Positions 45,508 through 54,609 of a stretch of 64,000 bases of DNA are shown here, piece by piece. This DNA is from Pseudomonas sp. Bc-h (lineage in GTDB: Bacteria; Pseudomonadota; Gammaproteobacteria; Pseudomonadales; Pseudomonadaceae), in the NCBI RefSeq assembly GCF_002080045.1, contig NZ_MUIN01000009.1:64342-128341 (forward strand), in the 5' to 3' direction. Position 1 is the first letter of the stretch. The number at the start of each line of letters is the position of its first letter. Made by a program: the position numbers and the translations under genes. A model generated the notes under the pieces. It saw nothing but the letters and a program-made list of their open reading frames with translations, was not told the DNA's origin and made no database searches.

Positions 45508-46092
45508 TCAGGTTTTGTCTTCGGCGTAGATCGATGCGGAAATGATCGCGCCACCCCATCGCCGGCGGCCGATGCAGATCGGAACCGGGTTGCCGCTGGC
45601 CGTAGTGTTCTTGGCAGAGCCGAAGGCGTAGGACGGGAGATTTTCCGGCGCGGCACTCTGACGAAGCCCTGATGCCTGAGGGCTAAGCATCTGGATCACG
45701 CCGCCAGCTACAAGAGCGACACCAGCAGGAGCCAAAGAAGGAAACCAGATACTTGCCACAAGCAGCACTGCACCCAAAACAGTTTGCAGAATGCCTGCTC
45801 GCTTACTGCCCTCAAGCACTGGGGCGATCTTAACTTCCCTGGTGCCGCCGATATTTAAGCTGTCGACCCCAACGTTCTGCCCATTCCGGAAAACAGCAAA
45901 CCTCATCCCTAGTCTGGCGAGTCGCTTAATCTCCTCCTCGAAGCCCTCAAGCGTGCAATTTAAAGCTTTAAGGGCCTCCCACGCGCGCCCGCTGTCAAGC
46001 TGACGGCGGTGCATGCGCCCAAACTTCTTTCGGAGCGGACCGGTGAGAATGATTGTGGTGACTGGGTCGAACTGCGCAGCTGTTGCGGCCAT
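45508..46092 (-). CDS. tail assembly protein I
   Basis: 194 residues. TIILTGPLRKKFGRMHRRQL, a central hydrophobic GILQTVLGAVLLVASIWFPS stretch and a Ser/Ala/Gly-rich C-terminus ending GGAIISASIYAEDKT match lambda gpI-like tail assembly proteins. The ATG at 46092 has GGAG seven bases upstream and is preferred to the ATG at 46107. Confidence 0.87.
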   Translation of the reverse strand: MAATAAQFDPVTTIILTGPLRKKFGRMHRRQLDSGRAWEALKALNCTLEGFEEEIKRLARLGMRFAVFRNGQNVGVDSLNIGGTREVKIAPVLEGSKRAGILQTVLGAVLLVASIWFPSLAPAGVALVAGGVIQMLSPQASGLRQSAAPENLPSYAFGSAKNTTASGNPVPICIGRRRWGGAIISASIYAEDKT

Positions 46093-46107
46093 GTTTGCTC
46101 CGGACAT

Positions 46108-46128
46108 AAAAAAACCGCCCTGAGGCGG
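46108..46128 (-). terminator. terminator just upstream of gene I
   Basis: CCGCC (46115-46119) pairs with GGCGG (46124-46128), followed on the minus strand by seven T. It also closes the leftward lipoprotein moron at 46144-46488. Confidence 0.75.
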
Positions 46129-46143
46129 CTGTTTAAAATTCGT

Positions 46144-46488
46144 TTAAAGACAGGATCGCACTGCCGATTCGACCGCGCTGCGTCCCGGCATCATGGACCA
46201 AGCCATACGCTGGTGGAGAACAACTGAACTACCGGTTGAGGTCTTGGTGATGTCGAGCATCTCGTCTGCCATGTTGTTACTGGCTACAAGCAGTCGGTAT
46301 CCGTTTTCGGTCTCAGACATCGTTGAATCGGTTCGAGCGTTCTGCCACTTGGGGAATACGCAAAGGGCGTAACGCTTCGGATCTTTCCTGGTGGAGGCTG
46401 TGATGCTTGGCTCGTTTTGCACCAGATCGCCCGGGCCGACGCAGCCAGCCAGCAGGGCAACAGCCAGCGCCCCTATCAAAATTCGCAT
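46144..46488 (-). CDS. phage-encoded lipoprotein
   Basis: 114 residues. Lipobox ALLAGC, mature part with C-terminal Cys. GAGGGATC precedes the ATG. A surface lipoprotein in a moron position between tail genes K and I; superinfection exclusion is a possible role (speculation). Confidence 0.7.
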   Translation of the reverse strand: MRILIGALAVALLAGCVGPGDLVQNEPSITASTRKDPKRYALCVFPKWQNARTDSTMSETENGYRLLVASNNMADEMLDITKTSTGSSVVLHQRMAWSMMPGRSAVESAVRSCL

Positions 46489-46584
46489 GATGATCCCTCA
46501 TTGAGAAAGGGCCGAGGATAACGCTAATCGGCGTAAGCACACATTCCCCCGATCCAAGCATCGCCCGGTCACAAAGATGTTCAG

Positions 46585-47130
46585 CTATTGCCGATTCGCG
46601 ATGTGCTTGAGGTACTCCAAGAGTTTCGCTGTCGATTCCGGCGTCACAACAAACTCATCAGACCGACCGTCTCTTTCGGCGATAGTGGCAATTGCTAATT
46701 GGAGCCACCCTTCGCATTTAGCAGTCCAGGACTCACACCGACTGATGAACCGGAAAAGAAAGTCTTCTGGATCCTGCAACGACCTCCCGCCTCTTATTTT
46801 CGCCTTAGTCATCCGCCAGTAGTCGTGAGCTATCAAATTTCTGTCACCTACCAGACGGGTGAGCTCCTCGCTATCGATTTGAAAATCAGACGCGAACTCG
46901 CGAACTATGTCACCCAGTGTGGCCTTGGTTGTGGAGCCATCTCCACGCAAGAACTCTTCTGGATCTAGATTTTTGAATTTCCCCCCGCGCTTTTTAAGGT
47001 GAGAGGCCATCCCATATAAGACGAATTCTAGCTTTTGCGCAGCCAGCATGGCCCCACCGAGGAGCATCATCTCATCCGGAAGATCTAGCTTTCCAATCTT
47101 GGGCTGCTTTTGGTCCATATCGTCGCTCAT
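46585..47130 (-). CDS. HEPN-like helical protein
   Basis: 181 residues, all-helical. RNLIAHDYW holds an R-x4-H motif (R97-H102), the signature of HEPN RNases, after a helix LGDIVREFASDFQIDSEELT. AGGAGAAC precedes the ATG. Placed among morons between tail genes K and I, not in the usual late set. RNase activity is inferred from the motif only; related non-catalytic helical proteins exist. Confidence 0.65.
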   Translation of the reverse strand: MSDDMDQKQPKIGKLDLPDEMMLLGGAMLAAQKLEFVLYGMASHLKKRGGKFKNLDPEEFLRGDGSTTKATLGDIVREFASDFQIDSEELTRLVGDRNLIAHDYWRMTKAKIRGGRSLQDPEDFLFRFISRCESWTAKCEGWLQLAIATIAERDGRSDEFVVTPESTAKLLEYLKHIANRQ

Positions 47131-47342
47131 GCGGTTCTCCTAGTGGGGCATTAACCGTTCTGCTCGCCAATTGCGAGAAAACGGAATGCAACGATACATG
47201 TGTCCTGTGTACCCATCCAGCGTGGACAAACGATCAGTAACGAACCTGACACAGGCCGTAGTAGCTTTTCGCCTCCAATGAACCGCCTCGGTCCGTTGTC
47301 TGCAAGCCCATGGACCGGGGCAATGTGACCTAGGAGGTCAAG

Positions 47343-47603
47343 ATGTCTACGAAATCAACTTCCGTCGACGACGCGATTAACCAATTGGCAACAGTTGTTC
47401 TCGCCCTCGCACAGACCCAAGCGGCGCAACAACCTGACCACACACTTGCTCGCCTCGGCGCAGCAGTCATAGCGAGTCGCAACCAAGGTTACGGTGACGG
47501 CTATGCCTTACAGATATTTGAACAGGTTTTCCCTGGGCGGCCGCTGCCTGTAGTTTTGTCCGAAGAAGAGCTAGCTAAGAAGCAGCGTGAGCTCGGTCAG
47601 TAA
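47343..47603 (+). CDS. hypothetical protein, 86 aa
   Basis: Strong AGGAGG seven bases before the ATG. Helical, Gln/Ala-rich (DAINQLATVVLALAQTQAAQ). Opposite in direction to the phage late genes, divergent from the HEPN-like gene. No family recognised. Confidence 0.65.
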   Translation: MSTKSTSVDDAINQLATVVLALAQTQAAQQPDHTLARLGAAVIASRNQGYGDGYALQIFEQVFPGRPLPVVLSEEELAKKQRELGQ

Positions 47604-47612
47604 TCACTGATT

Positions 47613-47662
47613 TGATGGTCGATGATTGGATCAGTGCACTGCTGATGTAAAGTCGACCATCA
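47613..47662 (+). terminator. hairpin after the 86-aa gene
   Basis: TGATGGTCGA (47613-47622) pairs perfectly with TCGACCATCA (47653-47662). There is no strong T-run, so termination is tentative. Confidence 0.5.
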
Positions 47663-47735
47663 CTCCCAATCAAAAATGGTAAGGCAGCACTCGGCTTAGG
47701 CGAATTCTTCATACTTCCTCCTGCGGCAACGCCGC

Positions 47736-48494
47736 TCACAGTTTTGCGTCTTTGTGCCTGAGGATCAGGCGCGTTCTGTCATGCCACGGCCCGCCGAAGA
47801 CGACGATCTCGGACGGCTTGCCGTACATGTGGTGAAGCAGAAATGGTCCAGCGCCGTGCACTGCCGCTGACTCGCCTGGCAGCCCCGGATCAGAACCCAG
47901 ATAGATACCGGCATGGTTCGGGTGCTTCGTCCGCCCTACTTCCATCACGACCATGTCGCCGCGCCGTGGCGTGCCAACACGCTCGAAGCCCGCTGCTTCA
48001 TAGGCCTGTTCATAAAGACTCGGCCCATCGGCATGCTCCCACCAACCGTCCTCACGCTTGAAGGCATCGAACTCCAGCGCCCATTCGCGCTTATACCAGT
48101 CAGCGCAAACCTGCCAGCAGTCCCAAGCCCCATGCACGAAGGGACGCCCTAGCAGCGGCGTGTGACCGGCGGGCAAGATGGTGCGCAGATCACCTTCCGG
48201 CCAGCTCAGAATGTGCCAGGGCAGCTCGGTCGCCTCACACATCGCGAGATCGCGCGGTGACGGCCTGCTGGTCGCGTCCGGGTGCGAATGAACGATACCG
48301 ATCACCTCGCCTTGCTCTTCCGCGGCGGCGTAATCCTCCGGAGCTATCCGAAACTCTTCGCTCGGCTCGGTCGCGGTATTGGCGCAAGGGGTGTATTGCT
48401 GTTTGCGTCCAATGCTGATCAGTAGCCCGCAGCACTCGCGCGGGTATTCTGCGGCAGCATGTGTCTTCACCGCTTTAAGGATGTGCTTCAGCAT
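47736..48494 (-). CDS. tail assembly protein K (JAB + NlpC/P60)
   Basis: 252 residues, two domains. The N-terminal JAB/MPN-like metalloprotease has HSHPDATSRPSPRDLAMCE (His-x-His-x10-Asp zinc motif). The C-terminal NlpC/P60 domain has the catalytic Cys in AWDCWQVCADWY and His in NHAGIYLG. Same architecture as lambda gpK, which processes the tail tip and/or cuts peptidoglycan. GGAG precedes the ATG at 48494. Confidence 0.92.
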   Translation of the reverse strand: MLKHILKAVKTHAAAEYPRECCGLLISIGRKQQYTPCANTATEPSEEFRIAPEDYAAAEEQGEVIGIVHSHPDATSRPSPRDLAMCEATELPWHILSWPEGDLRTILPAGHTPLLGRPFVHGAWDCWQVCADWYKREWALEFDAFKREDGWWEHADGPSLYEQAYEAAGFERVGTPRRGDMVVMEVGRTKHPNHAGIYLGSDPGLPGESAAVHGAGPFLLHHMYGKPSEIVVFGGPWHDRTRLILRHKDAKL

Positions 48495-48496
48495 GG

Positions 48497-49246
48497 TCAA
48501 CTCCGGGCAATCAGCGAGACAGCCGGGAAGCCGCCAAAAGGTAGTTCGTTGTTGGCGCCCCAGCGCGGCTCACAGCCGGTCGTGAGCAACCCATTGCACT
48601 CGTCGAGCTCCGGGTTATTTGTCGGATTACCGTCCTTGTCGAAGTACGGACCGATATAGCCGCAGTTTGGACCTCGATAACCGCCAGTGAGGCACCAATG
48701 GCACAGCGTGGTCATCTGGCGCCCGATCGATTCGCCACCCACATCGCCCGGGCTGGCGAGCTCCCACGAAACGGTTTCGCCGTCCTCGTTGGTCTTCTGG
48801 TCCAAGTACCAGACTTCGATGGATTCCTGAGTTGGGTCAGCCTCAGCATTGCCTGCGGGGAAGTTGGCCGCGTCGATGTAGCGAGCCAACGTGTGCCGCA
48901 TGGTCAACTTGAACTCAAGCAAGTCCTCGAAAGCCAGGCACAGCGCAGTAATTCGGCCATTCACGTTGCCAACTGACAACGTGGGACGCACGGCGGTCCC
49001 ATCGCCGTTGGCCTCGATGCCGTCGATCTGCATCGGCCAGGCGCCGTACTCCTCTCCCTGCCACCAGATCGATTTCGCCGGCATTTGGTCGGCATCGGCA
49101 CCAGCGGCGAGCAGCTCTGCTGCGGTGTACGGGATCGCATGGCCGTGGAAACGCAGGACATCGGCTCCGTAGTCAGACCCATCCAGTTCAAAAAGAAGAA
49201 TTTCGGCACCAGGCTCTAACTGCTGAAGTTGAGTGATCAAGCTCAT
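48497..49246 (-). CDS. minor tail protein L
   Basis: 249 residues. The C-terminal half has the four-Cys set expected for the Fe-S/metal site of gpL: CHWCLTGGYRGPNCGY and DECNGLLTTGCEPRW. It joins the tail tube to the tip. Overlaps M by 4 bp (ATGA). Confidence 0.9.
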   Translation of the reverse strand: MSLITQLQQLEPGAEILLFELDGSDYGADVLRFHGHAIPYTAAELLAAGADADQMPAKSIWWQGEEYGAWPMQIDGIEANGDGTAVRPTLSVGNVNGRITALCLAFEDLLEFKLTMRHTLARYIDAANFPAGNAEADPTQESIEVWYLDQKTNEDGETVSWELASPGDVGGESIGRQMTTLCHWCLTGGYRGPNCGYIGPYFDKDGNPTNNPELDECNGLLTTGCEPRWGANNELPFGGFPAVSLIARS

Positions 49247-49581
49247 GGGTGATACGCCCTTTCAAAGGTTGCCGTGAGCGCAACGATCCCGCCGGGTTTA
49301 CGCTGTTGCCGGAATGTCTCGCATCGGTACATCCCCAGCACGCCCTCAGGCGTGGTCCAGAGAAACGACTTGGCACCACCATGCCGCCGTATAAAGGCGA
49401 GAATGGGGACGACCTCATCGCTTACTCCCCCAAAGGTAAGATCCCAGCTCTCTTGCTCGCTGTTCAGTCCATCAGTTGAAACTTGAACGTATCCGTCGCC
49501 GAATTGAGACTTCCTTGTCTTGAGAGTGGTGTCGCTGCTGGGCTCATCGTCGGGCGACCAGGTGAATGTCTCGATAGCCAT
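49243..49581 (-). CDS. minor tail protein M
   Basis: 112 residues. METFTWSPDDEPS-like start and DTTLKTRKSQFGDGYVQVST match lambda gpM. Its start shares one base with the tape-measure stop region; order H-M-L-K-I-J is conserved with lambda. Confidence 0.9.
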   Translation of the reverse strand: MAIETFTWSPDDEPSSDTTLKTRKSQFGDGYVQVSTDGLNSEQESWDLTFGGVSDEVVPILAFIRRHGGAKSFLWTTPEGVLGMYRCETFRQQRKPGGIVALTATFERAYHP

Positions 49582-52500
49582 CAGCCTCTCCCGATACTAT
49601 TTCGGTGGCTGGTACCGCCGGGACGCCAGGAATCGGCAATCGCCTTTTGAGCAGTGGCCACCATTTGCTTTTGCATGTTTTGTTGAAGCGCAGCGGGATC
49701 CAGTTCCATCCCGTCAGAACTTCGGTCCGGCACCGTGAGGTACAACGGCGCATCGACCTGCACTACCGTTCCGCTGGCGGTAGCCCCACCAACCATACGC
49801 ACGCCTAGGGACCCATCCGAAGATCGCACCAGAGGCATGATCGCCTCGGGCCCGGCCTCGCCCATGACTCCAGTGCCGCCTCCAGCCATACCGAACGCCG
49901 TTGGTGTGTTTACGATGCCGTTGGTGAACGCCGCGCCGTTGGCGAACATCTGTATGCCGTTGAGCCAGGCGCCGCCGTCGGCCTGCGGAAAGTAGGTAGA
50001 TGAGTAACCTGCTTGGGAGGCGCCCAAATTAGACGACGCAGCCCCAGCAGACCCGGCCGCCAGTCCGTTACCGCCCCCACCGGTGAAGTAGTTGAGACCT
50101 GCCCCGAATAATGAACTGAGCAAAGAACTCGATGCTTGTCGTGCGGCGATTTTGGCCATGTCGGCCAGGATCGAGCGAGTGAAATCACTGAAGCTGAATT
50201 TACCCGTCGTCACGAAAGTATCGATGGCATCATCCATGGAGCTGAACGCCGACGTAAACGCAGATTTTGTTTGTCCGGCGACATCTCTCGCAGCATCGGC
50301 GTAGTCCTGAAATGCTGACCTCGCCCCCAGTCTCCAGTCGCCCTGCGCCTCATCGACTTTCTGATAGCCTTCCACCATCGCGTCGACCTGCAATGCACCA
50401 TACTTCTGCGTCAGCGCAATCTGATTCTCCAGCTCCTTTTGCTGCTTGTCGGTGGTAGCCGTGGCCAACTCCGTGCGCAGGCTCAGGACCTTGTCGTTGG
50501 TTTCTTTTTCCAGCGCGAGCCGTGCCTGGGCCCTTTCGGATTCCTTGCTGCCCATCCCGACAGATGCGACCAGCTGATCGTAAGATGCTTGCGCATTGGC
50601 GAGTTGCCGCTGCAAGTCGGCTTCATATTTCAACGCTTCCGCCATGCCGTTGGCAGAAGCAACAGCCTGGTCGTACTGCTTCTGCAGCCAGTTGAGGCCT
50701 TGGCCGTACTCTTCCGTCGACACCTTCCCGTTTTGGTAGAGCAGCCGAAGCTCCGCGATCTTCTTCGCTTGCTCGTCTGCTGCCGCGCCAATAGGGTCGA
50801 ATTGCTCTTTCAGCTTGGCATAGCCGTCAGCGGACGCCTTAAGTTGCTGCTCGAGCTTACTCTGCGCCTCCTTGCTCTTCTGAGTCGCATCAGTGGCATC
50901 CTTGTCGGCTTGCTTCTGAGCGTCGACGGCCTTGGCGGTTTCGCGGATCTGCTTCGCTAACTCGCTCTGGGGATCAATTTTGTTTTCGGTGATGAACCGG
51001 TCAGCTTCCTCCAGCTTGGTCTTGTCTTTCAGCGTATTGAGCTGTTTGTCCAAGGTCTGCTGGTAGTTTTTCGCCGCGTTCTCGGCGGCAATATCAGCGT
51101 CGGTCTTTCCCGTGGTCGACTTGGTGCTGCCGTCCAGTTGCTTGCGATACAGGTCCTGACGATCTGTCAGCAACTTGGTTTCGACATCGAGGCTGCTGAC
51201 GCTGTCGGCTTGCTTCACCCACCCATCCAGAGTGGACTGGGGAATATTCAGTTGCTTGCCGACCTGCAGGATGGTGTCCGACAAGGGCTTACCGGCGGAT
51301 CTGGCCTTGTCGAGGCTGTCCGCCAGCGCGGTGAACTGTTTCGATCCTGTCTCGCTGGAGCGAGGCCCAATCAGGGCCCGTTGCATCGACGTTCGCAAAT
51401 CACCAAACGCATCACTTGCGCGCTTCGCTGAGTCCCTCTGCTGCTCGGTTACACGAATCAAAGCCCCTTGCTGCTGGTCGCGCGTGAGCTGGTTGAATTC
51501 CTTGCGAACTTCTTCCACCGACCGTTTCAGGTCGTTGATGTCCGCACAGGCTGCCTGGGCGTGCGACCCCATGGTCAGGAATGCGACGCCGACGCCGATG
51601 GCAAGCGCGGCAATACCGGCAGGGCCGCCTAACAGCGACAACAGAGAAGCACCGGCGCGGGCCAGAACGTTTTTGGCCGCCGCTGCCTGTGTCTGAGCAG
51701 CCGCGTTTGCAGTTGTAGCCGCAGTATCGCGGGCCATTGCAGCACTGGAAGCGACTGTCGCCGCAGCGAGCTGGTTCGATGCGGTGGCGGCCGCGGCCTT
51801 TGCCGCAGCCAAGTCACGTTCGATGGCCGCCAGCGCTGCCGAAAAGCGAGTCTCCTCGGCGGTACCAACTGCCAATCGTGCCTGGTAACCAATCTGCTGC
51901 TGCGCCACCTGTAGGCTTGCAAGCCGTGCAGCGGCCTCAGCCTCGATAGCCTGTGCAGCACTGTATGCGGCGACCGACTCTTTCAGCTTGGCCGCAGCCG
52001 AACTGGCCGAGGCTGCTGTTTCTTCCGCTTTCGCGATGGCCGACGCTTTGGTCGCTGCGATGTTGGTTAGCATGGCCTTGGTGGCCACGCCAGCAGACGT
52101 CACAGCATCAATAGCGAACTTCGCAAATGCGGCCGCCAGCTTTCCGCCCAGTGCAGCCACCAGTACGTCGACATTTTCTGCGAGGAAACTTATCGTTTCG
52201 CCGAGCTGCTTCGCACCACCGTTGTCCTGCATTTTTTGCAGGCTGTCAGTAGCCTGCTCGATACCCGGCAGAAGGCCGATGGTGATTTGGTTGGTCACAC
52301 CGGCAAATGTCGCTTTTAGCCCTGAGATCGCCTGCCCGGCCGTTACCAAGCGGTTGATGTTGAACTCCGAGATTACCGAGCCAGCATTTTCAGCTTGGTC
52401 TCCAAGAGCCTGAAACTCTTTGCCGTTATTCCGAAGCAACGGAATTAGGGCGGTGGCCTCGTCAGCCATCGACTCCATATAGGTCGTGACTTGCTGTTGA

Positions 52501-53072
52501 TTCAGCCCTGCCTTTTCCAATGAGGTGTAGTACAGCTGCAAGGCCTGCGGACCAGATAGATTGGCGAACTGCCCCGCAGTTACCCCGATCTGAGGCGCGA
52601 TTTCCTTGAAGAAATCGGCCATTTCACCGCTGCCACGCTGAAGGAATTCACCGACGCGGTCGTTCGTGTCCTTCAGGATGTCAGAAAGCTTTTCCTGTTC
52701 AACACCGACTGATTTCGCACCGTATGCCAGGCGCTGAAAGTCCTCGACGGAAGTATTTGAAAGCTGTGCGAGATTTTTCACCTCGCGTGCGTAGTCGATC
52801 GTACTACTGGTGAGTGCTACAAGACCGGCAATCGATCCCGCAGCCGCAATGTTACCCGCGCCGATCTTCTCGAAAGTCGATGAAACGGTTTCGCCAACTT
52901 TATCTGCGCTGCTATTCAGCCGATCAAAAGCACCATCAACGTCTGCAAGACTGCGATCAATCTTTCGAGCCGTGCTGGCAACAGCACTTTCCGACCGAGA
53001 AAGCTCTTGCCGCAGTTGCGCGGTAGTGGCCTCGATCCGAACGAGCATGCCTTGGACGTCAGAATCCGCCAC
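49581..53072 (-). CDS. tail tape-measure protein (lambda H type)
   Basis: 1163 residues. Long heptad-rich N-terminal part, hydrophobic segments around residues 470-500 (ASLLSLLGGPAGIAALAIGV) and a C-terminal TMP motif near KSAFTSAFSSMDDAIDTFVT. Its length predicts a tail of about 175 nm by the usual 0.15 nm per residue rule. GTG start (53070-53072) with TGGAGG upstream. Confidence 0.92.
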   Translation of the reverse strand: MADSDVQGMLVRIEATTAQLRQELSRSESAVASTARKIDRSLADVDGAFDRLNSSADKVGETVSSTFEKIGAGNIAAAGSIAGLVALTSSTIDYAREVKNLAQLSNTSVEDFQRLAYGAKSVGVEQEKLSDILKDTNDRVGEFLQRGSGEMADFFKEIAPQIGVTAGQFANLSGPQALQLYYTSLEKAGLNQQQVTTYMESMADEATALIPLLRNNGKEFQALGDQAENAGSVISEFNINRLVTAGQAISGLKATFAGVTNQITIGLLPGIEQATDSLQKMQDNGGAKQLGETISFLAENVDVLVAALGGKLAAAFAKFAIDAVTSAGVATKAMLTNIAATKASAIAKAEETAASASSAAAKLKESVAAYSAAQAIEAEAAARLASLQVAQQQIGYQARLAVGTAEETRFSAALAAIERDLAAAKAAAATASNQLAAATVASSAAMARDTAATTANAAAQTQAAAAKNVLARAGASLLSLLGGPAGIAALAIGVGVAFLTMGSHAQAACADINDLKRSVEEVRKEFNQLTRDQQQGALIRVTEQQRDSAKRASDAFGDLRTSMQRALIGPRSSETGSKQFTALADSLDKARSAGKPLSDTILQVGKQLNIPQSTLDGWVKQADSVSSLDVETKLLTDRQDLYRKQLDGSTKSTTGKTDADIAAENAAKNYQQTLDKQLNTLKDKTKLEEADRFITENKIDPQSELAKQIRETAKAVDAQKQADKDATDATQKSKEAQSKLEQQLKASADGYAKLKEQFDPIGAAADEQAKKIAELRLLYQNGKVSTEEYGQGLNWLQKQYDQAVASANGMAEALKYEADLQRQLANAQASYDQLVASVGMGSKESERAQARLALEKETNDKVLSLRTELATATTDKQQKELENQIALTQKYGALQVDAMVEGYQKVDEAQGDWRLGARSAFQDYADAARDVAGQTKSAFTSAFSSMDDAIDTFVTTGKFSFSDFTRSILADMAKIAARQASSSLLSSLFGAGLNYFTGGGGNGLAAGSAGAASSNLGASQAGYSSTYFPQADGGAWLNGIQMFANGAAFTNGIVNTPTAFGMAGGGTGVMGEAGPEAIMPLVRSSDGSLGVRMVGGATASGTVVQVDAPLYLTVPDRSSDGMELDPAALQQNMQKQMVATAQKAIADSWRPGGTSHRNSIGRG

Positions 53073-53096
53073 CTATCGGTCCTCCAATCAAAAATA

Positions 53097-53671
53097 TCAG
53101 CCGTTGCGCCGACCTGTGAGTGCGGCGCGCAGCTTTTGCGCCACGTCGACAGGCTTCTGCGGCGGTGGGGGTTGTGTGGAAGCACTAGCAAAGGGGCTAG
53201 TCATACGCGCCCATTCAATCTTCGCGTCCATCGCGATGAACAACTCAGGGAGAGGCGTATGCCAAGCAACATCAGGAGTCCAGCCGAGCCAGCCGGTGGC
53301 CACCGAGTACAACCGATCAACGTAGCTCCCTTCCTCTACGGCGCTGATGCCCTCGGCAGCTACTTTCCCAGCTTACCGCCGCGCGGGTTGTACAAGGCGC
53401 CGAGGAATTCAATCAGTCGCGGTGTGAGCTCAGCTACGCCGTGTTGCCAGACGGCCTCAGGAAGCCCTTCCGTCTTATCAACGGCGAGATTCGCGCCAGC
53501 TGCGATGACAATCGCGGCGGCGTCGACACTCACCGCATGCAGCGCGGCGGACGCACCGCGCAGGCCGTTCAGGCGCGACTCAATCGCCCGAACGGCCGCC
53601 AGCGTTGGGCGAAGCTCGTAGGTGACGTCGCCAACGACGACGTCAATGTGTCCATGAAGAGTTTTGCTCAT
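53097..53671 (-). CDS. G-T fusion chaperone by programmed -1 frameshift
   Basis: Reading G to the slippery G-GGA-AAG (53369-53363) and shifting -1 gives ...KLGKVAAEGISAVEEGSYVD..., which runs into the downstream frame and ends at 53097 (total ~191 residues). The T part (LYSVATGWLGWTPDVAWHTP) would bind the tape measure. The T frame alone has no good ribosome-binding site. Confidence 0.85.
53360..53671 (-). CDS. tail assembly chaperone G
   Basis: 103 residues, short form. MSKTLHGHIDVVVGDVTYEL start; it ends KLGK at the slippery site. Lies between tail tube V and tape measure H, the conserved position of lambda G. Confidence 0.88.
   Translation of the reverse strand: MSKTLHGHIDVVVGDVTYELRPTLAAVRAIESRLNGLRGASAALHAVSVDAAAIVIAAGANLAVDKTEGLPEAVWQHGVAELTPRLIEFLGALYNPRGGKLGK
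53363..53369 (-). other. -1 frameshift slippery site GGGAAAG
   Basis: Identical to the lambda G/T heptamer and in the correct phase (G GGA AAG), directly before the G stop codon TAG. Confidence 0.9.
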
Positions 53672-53679
53672 GCATCACC

Positions 53680-54177
53680 TCACGCGGCTGGACCGGCTGC
53701 TATCTCCAGCACATCCGAGTTGATGCCGATGGTGATGTTGCGACGCACCACGTTGTCGGCCGCACCTGCTGCCACAGTATTGTTCATGACCTTCCCACGG
53801 TAGTAGTAGGTGGTAGGAAGAATCGCCGGGGTTGCCGCTGGATCGCCATCGTTCAGAGTGATTTTGAAGTTGTAGTCACCCTTGCTTCGATCTTTGTGCG
53901 CAGTCTTCACCGCGTTTTGGCCAGCGTCACCATTGTCCAGGCCTACAGCCAAAGTCATGTCGCCGGCATCGGCCGTGCCCTTGTACTTGCGAACGCGACC
54001 GTCACGCAGGGAGGTAAACGTAACGGAGCTGAACGTGTCGCCAAACTCACCAAGGTCTTCGATCTCGCCGATCTCGACATAGGTGTCAGCTTTGAACTCG
54101 GTCTCAGTTGTTGCAGCAGTCTTGCCACCAATCGAGATTCGGCAGCCGGCGGCTGTGTTCAGATTGTCATCGGCCAT
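53680..54177 (-). CDS. major tail (tube) protein
   Basis: 165 residues. Beta-rich, Gly/Thr-rich tube protein with the characteristic LGEFGDTFSSVTFTSLRDGR and GTADAGDMTLAVGLDN. Ends 8 bp before G starts. Hexameric rings form the tail tube. Confidence 0.88.
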   Translation of the reverse strand: MADDNLNTAAGCRISIGGKTAATTETEFKADTYVEIGEIEDLGEFGDTFSSVTFTSLRDGRVRKYKGTADAGDMTLAVGLDNGDAGQNAVKTAHKDRSKGDYNFKITLNDGDPAATPAILPTTYYYRGKVMNNTVAAGAADNVVRRNITIGINSDVLEIAAGPAA

Positions 54178-54222
54178 GGGTAGTCCTCCAAAGGCGCATT
54201 GGATAAGCCAAAATCGGCTGGG

Positions 54223-54609
54223 TTAGTGAGTGGTGATCACGCGAACGGTCACAGAACCTTGATAAGTCACCCCATCTGGCTCTCTCTGTGTTCCTGCTTG
54301 GATAACGCGGACAGATACGGCTCGACCGATGGCGAGTGCCATCGGTCGCTCATCCAGAGCATCGACGACCTGCCCCACAATGAGCTTGGCCTCAGCCTGG
54401 CCATGGGCATCCGACCAAACGCTCAGGTAAATCAGCCGTGACTCACGCTTGCGGCCTGCAATGGGCCGCTCGTTGGTGGCGATTTCGCGATCAATCGAAA
54501 CGTACGGCATTGGCGAATCCATGGGCGCCCCGTCGTAGACGGGAGCGGAAACTTCAGCAGTCAAGCGCTCGTATAGCGCCTGCTGCAGGGCCACCGAAGG
54601 ATCAGGCAT
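54223..54609 (-). CDS. tail terminator-like protein (U/DUF3168)
   Basis: 128 residues. SVALQQALYERLTAEVSAPV and MPYVSIDREIATNERPIAGR fit the DUF3168/gpU-like tail terminator family. Overlaps the gp10-like gene by 8 bp. Caps the tube and joins the head. Confidence 0.83.
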   Translation of the reverse strand: MPDPSVALQQALYERLTAEVSAPVYDGAPMDSPMPYVSIDREIATNERPIAGRKRESRLIYLSVWSDAHGQAEAKLIVGQVVDALDERPMALAIGRAVSVRVIQAGTQREPDGVTYQGSVTVRVITTH

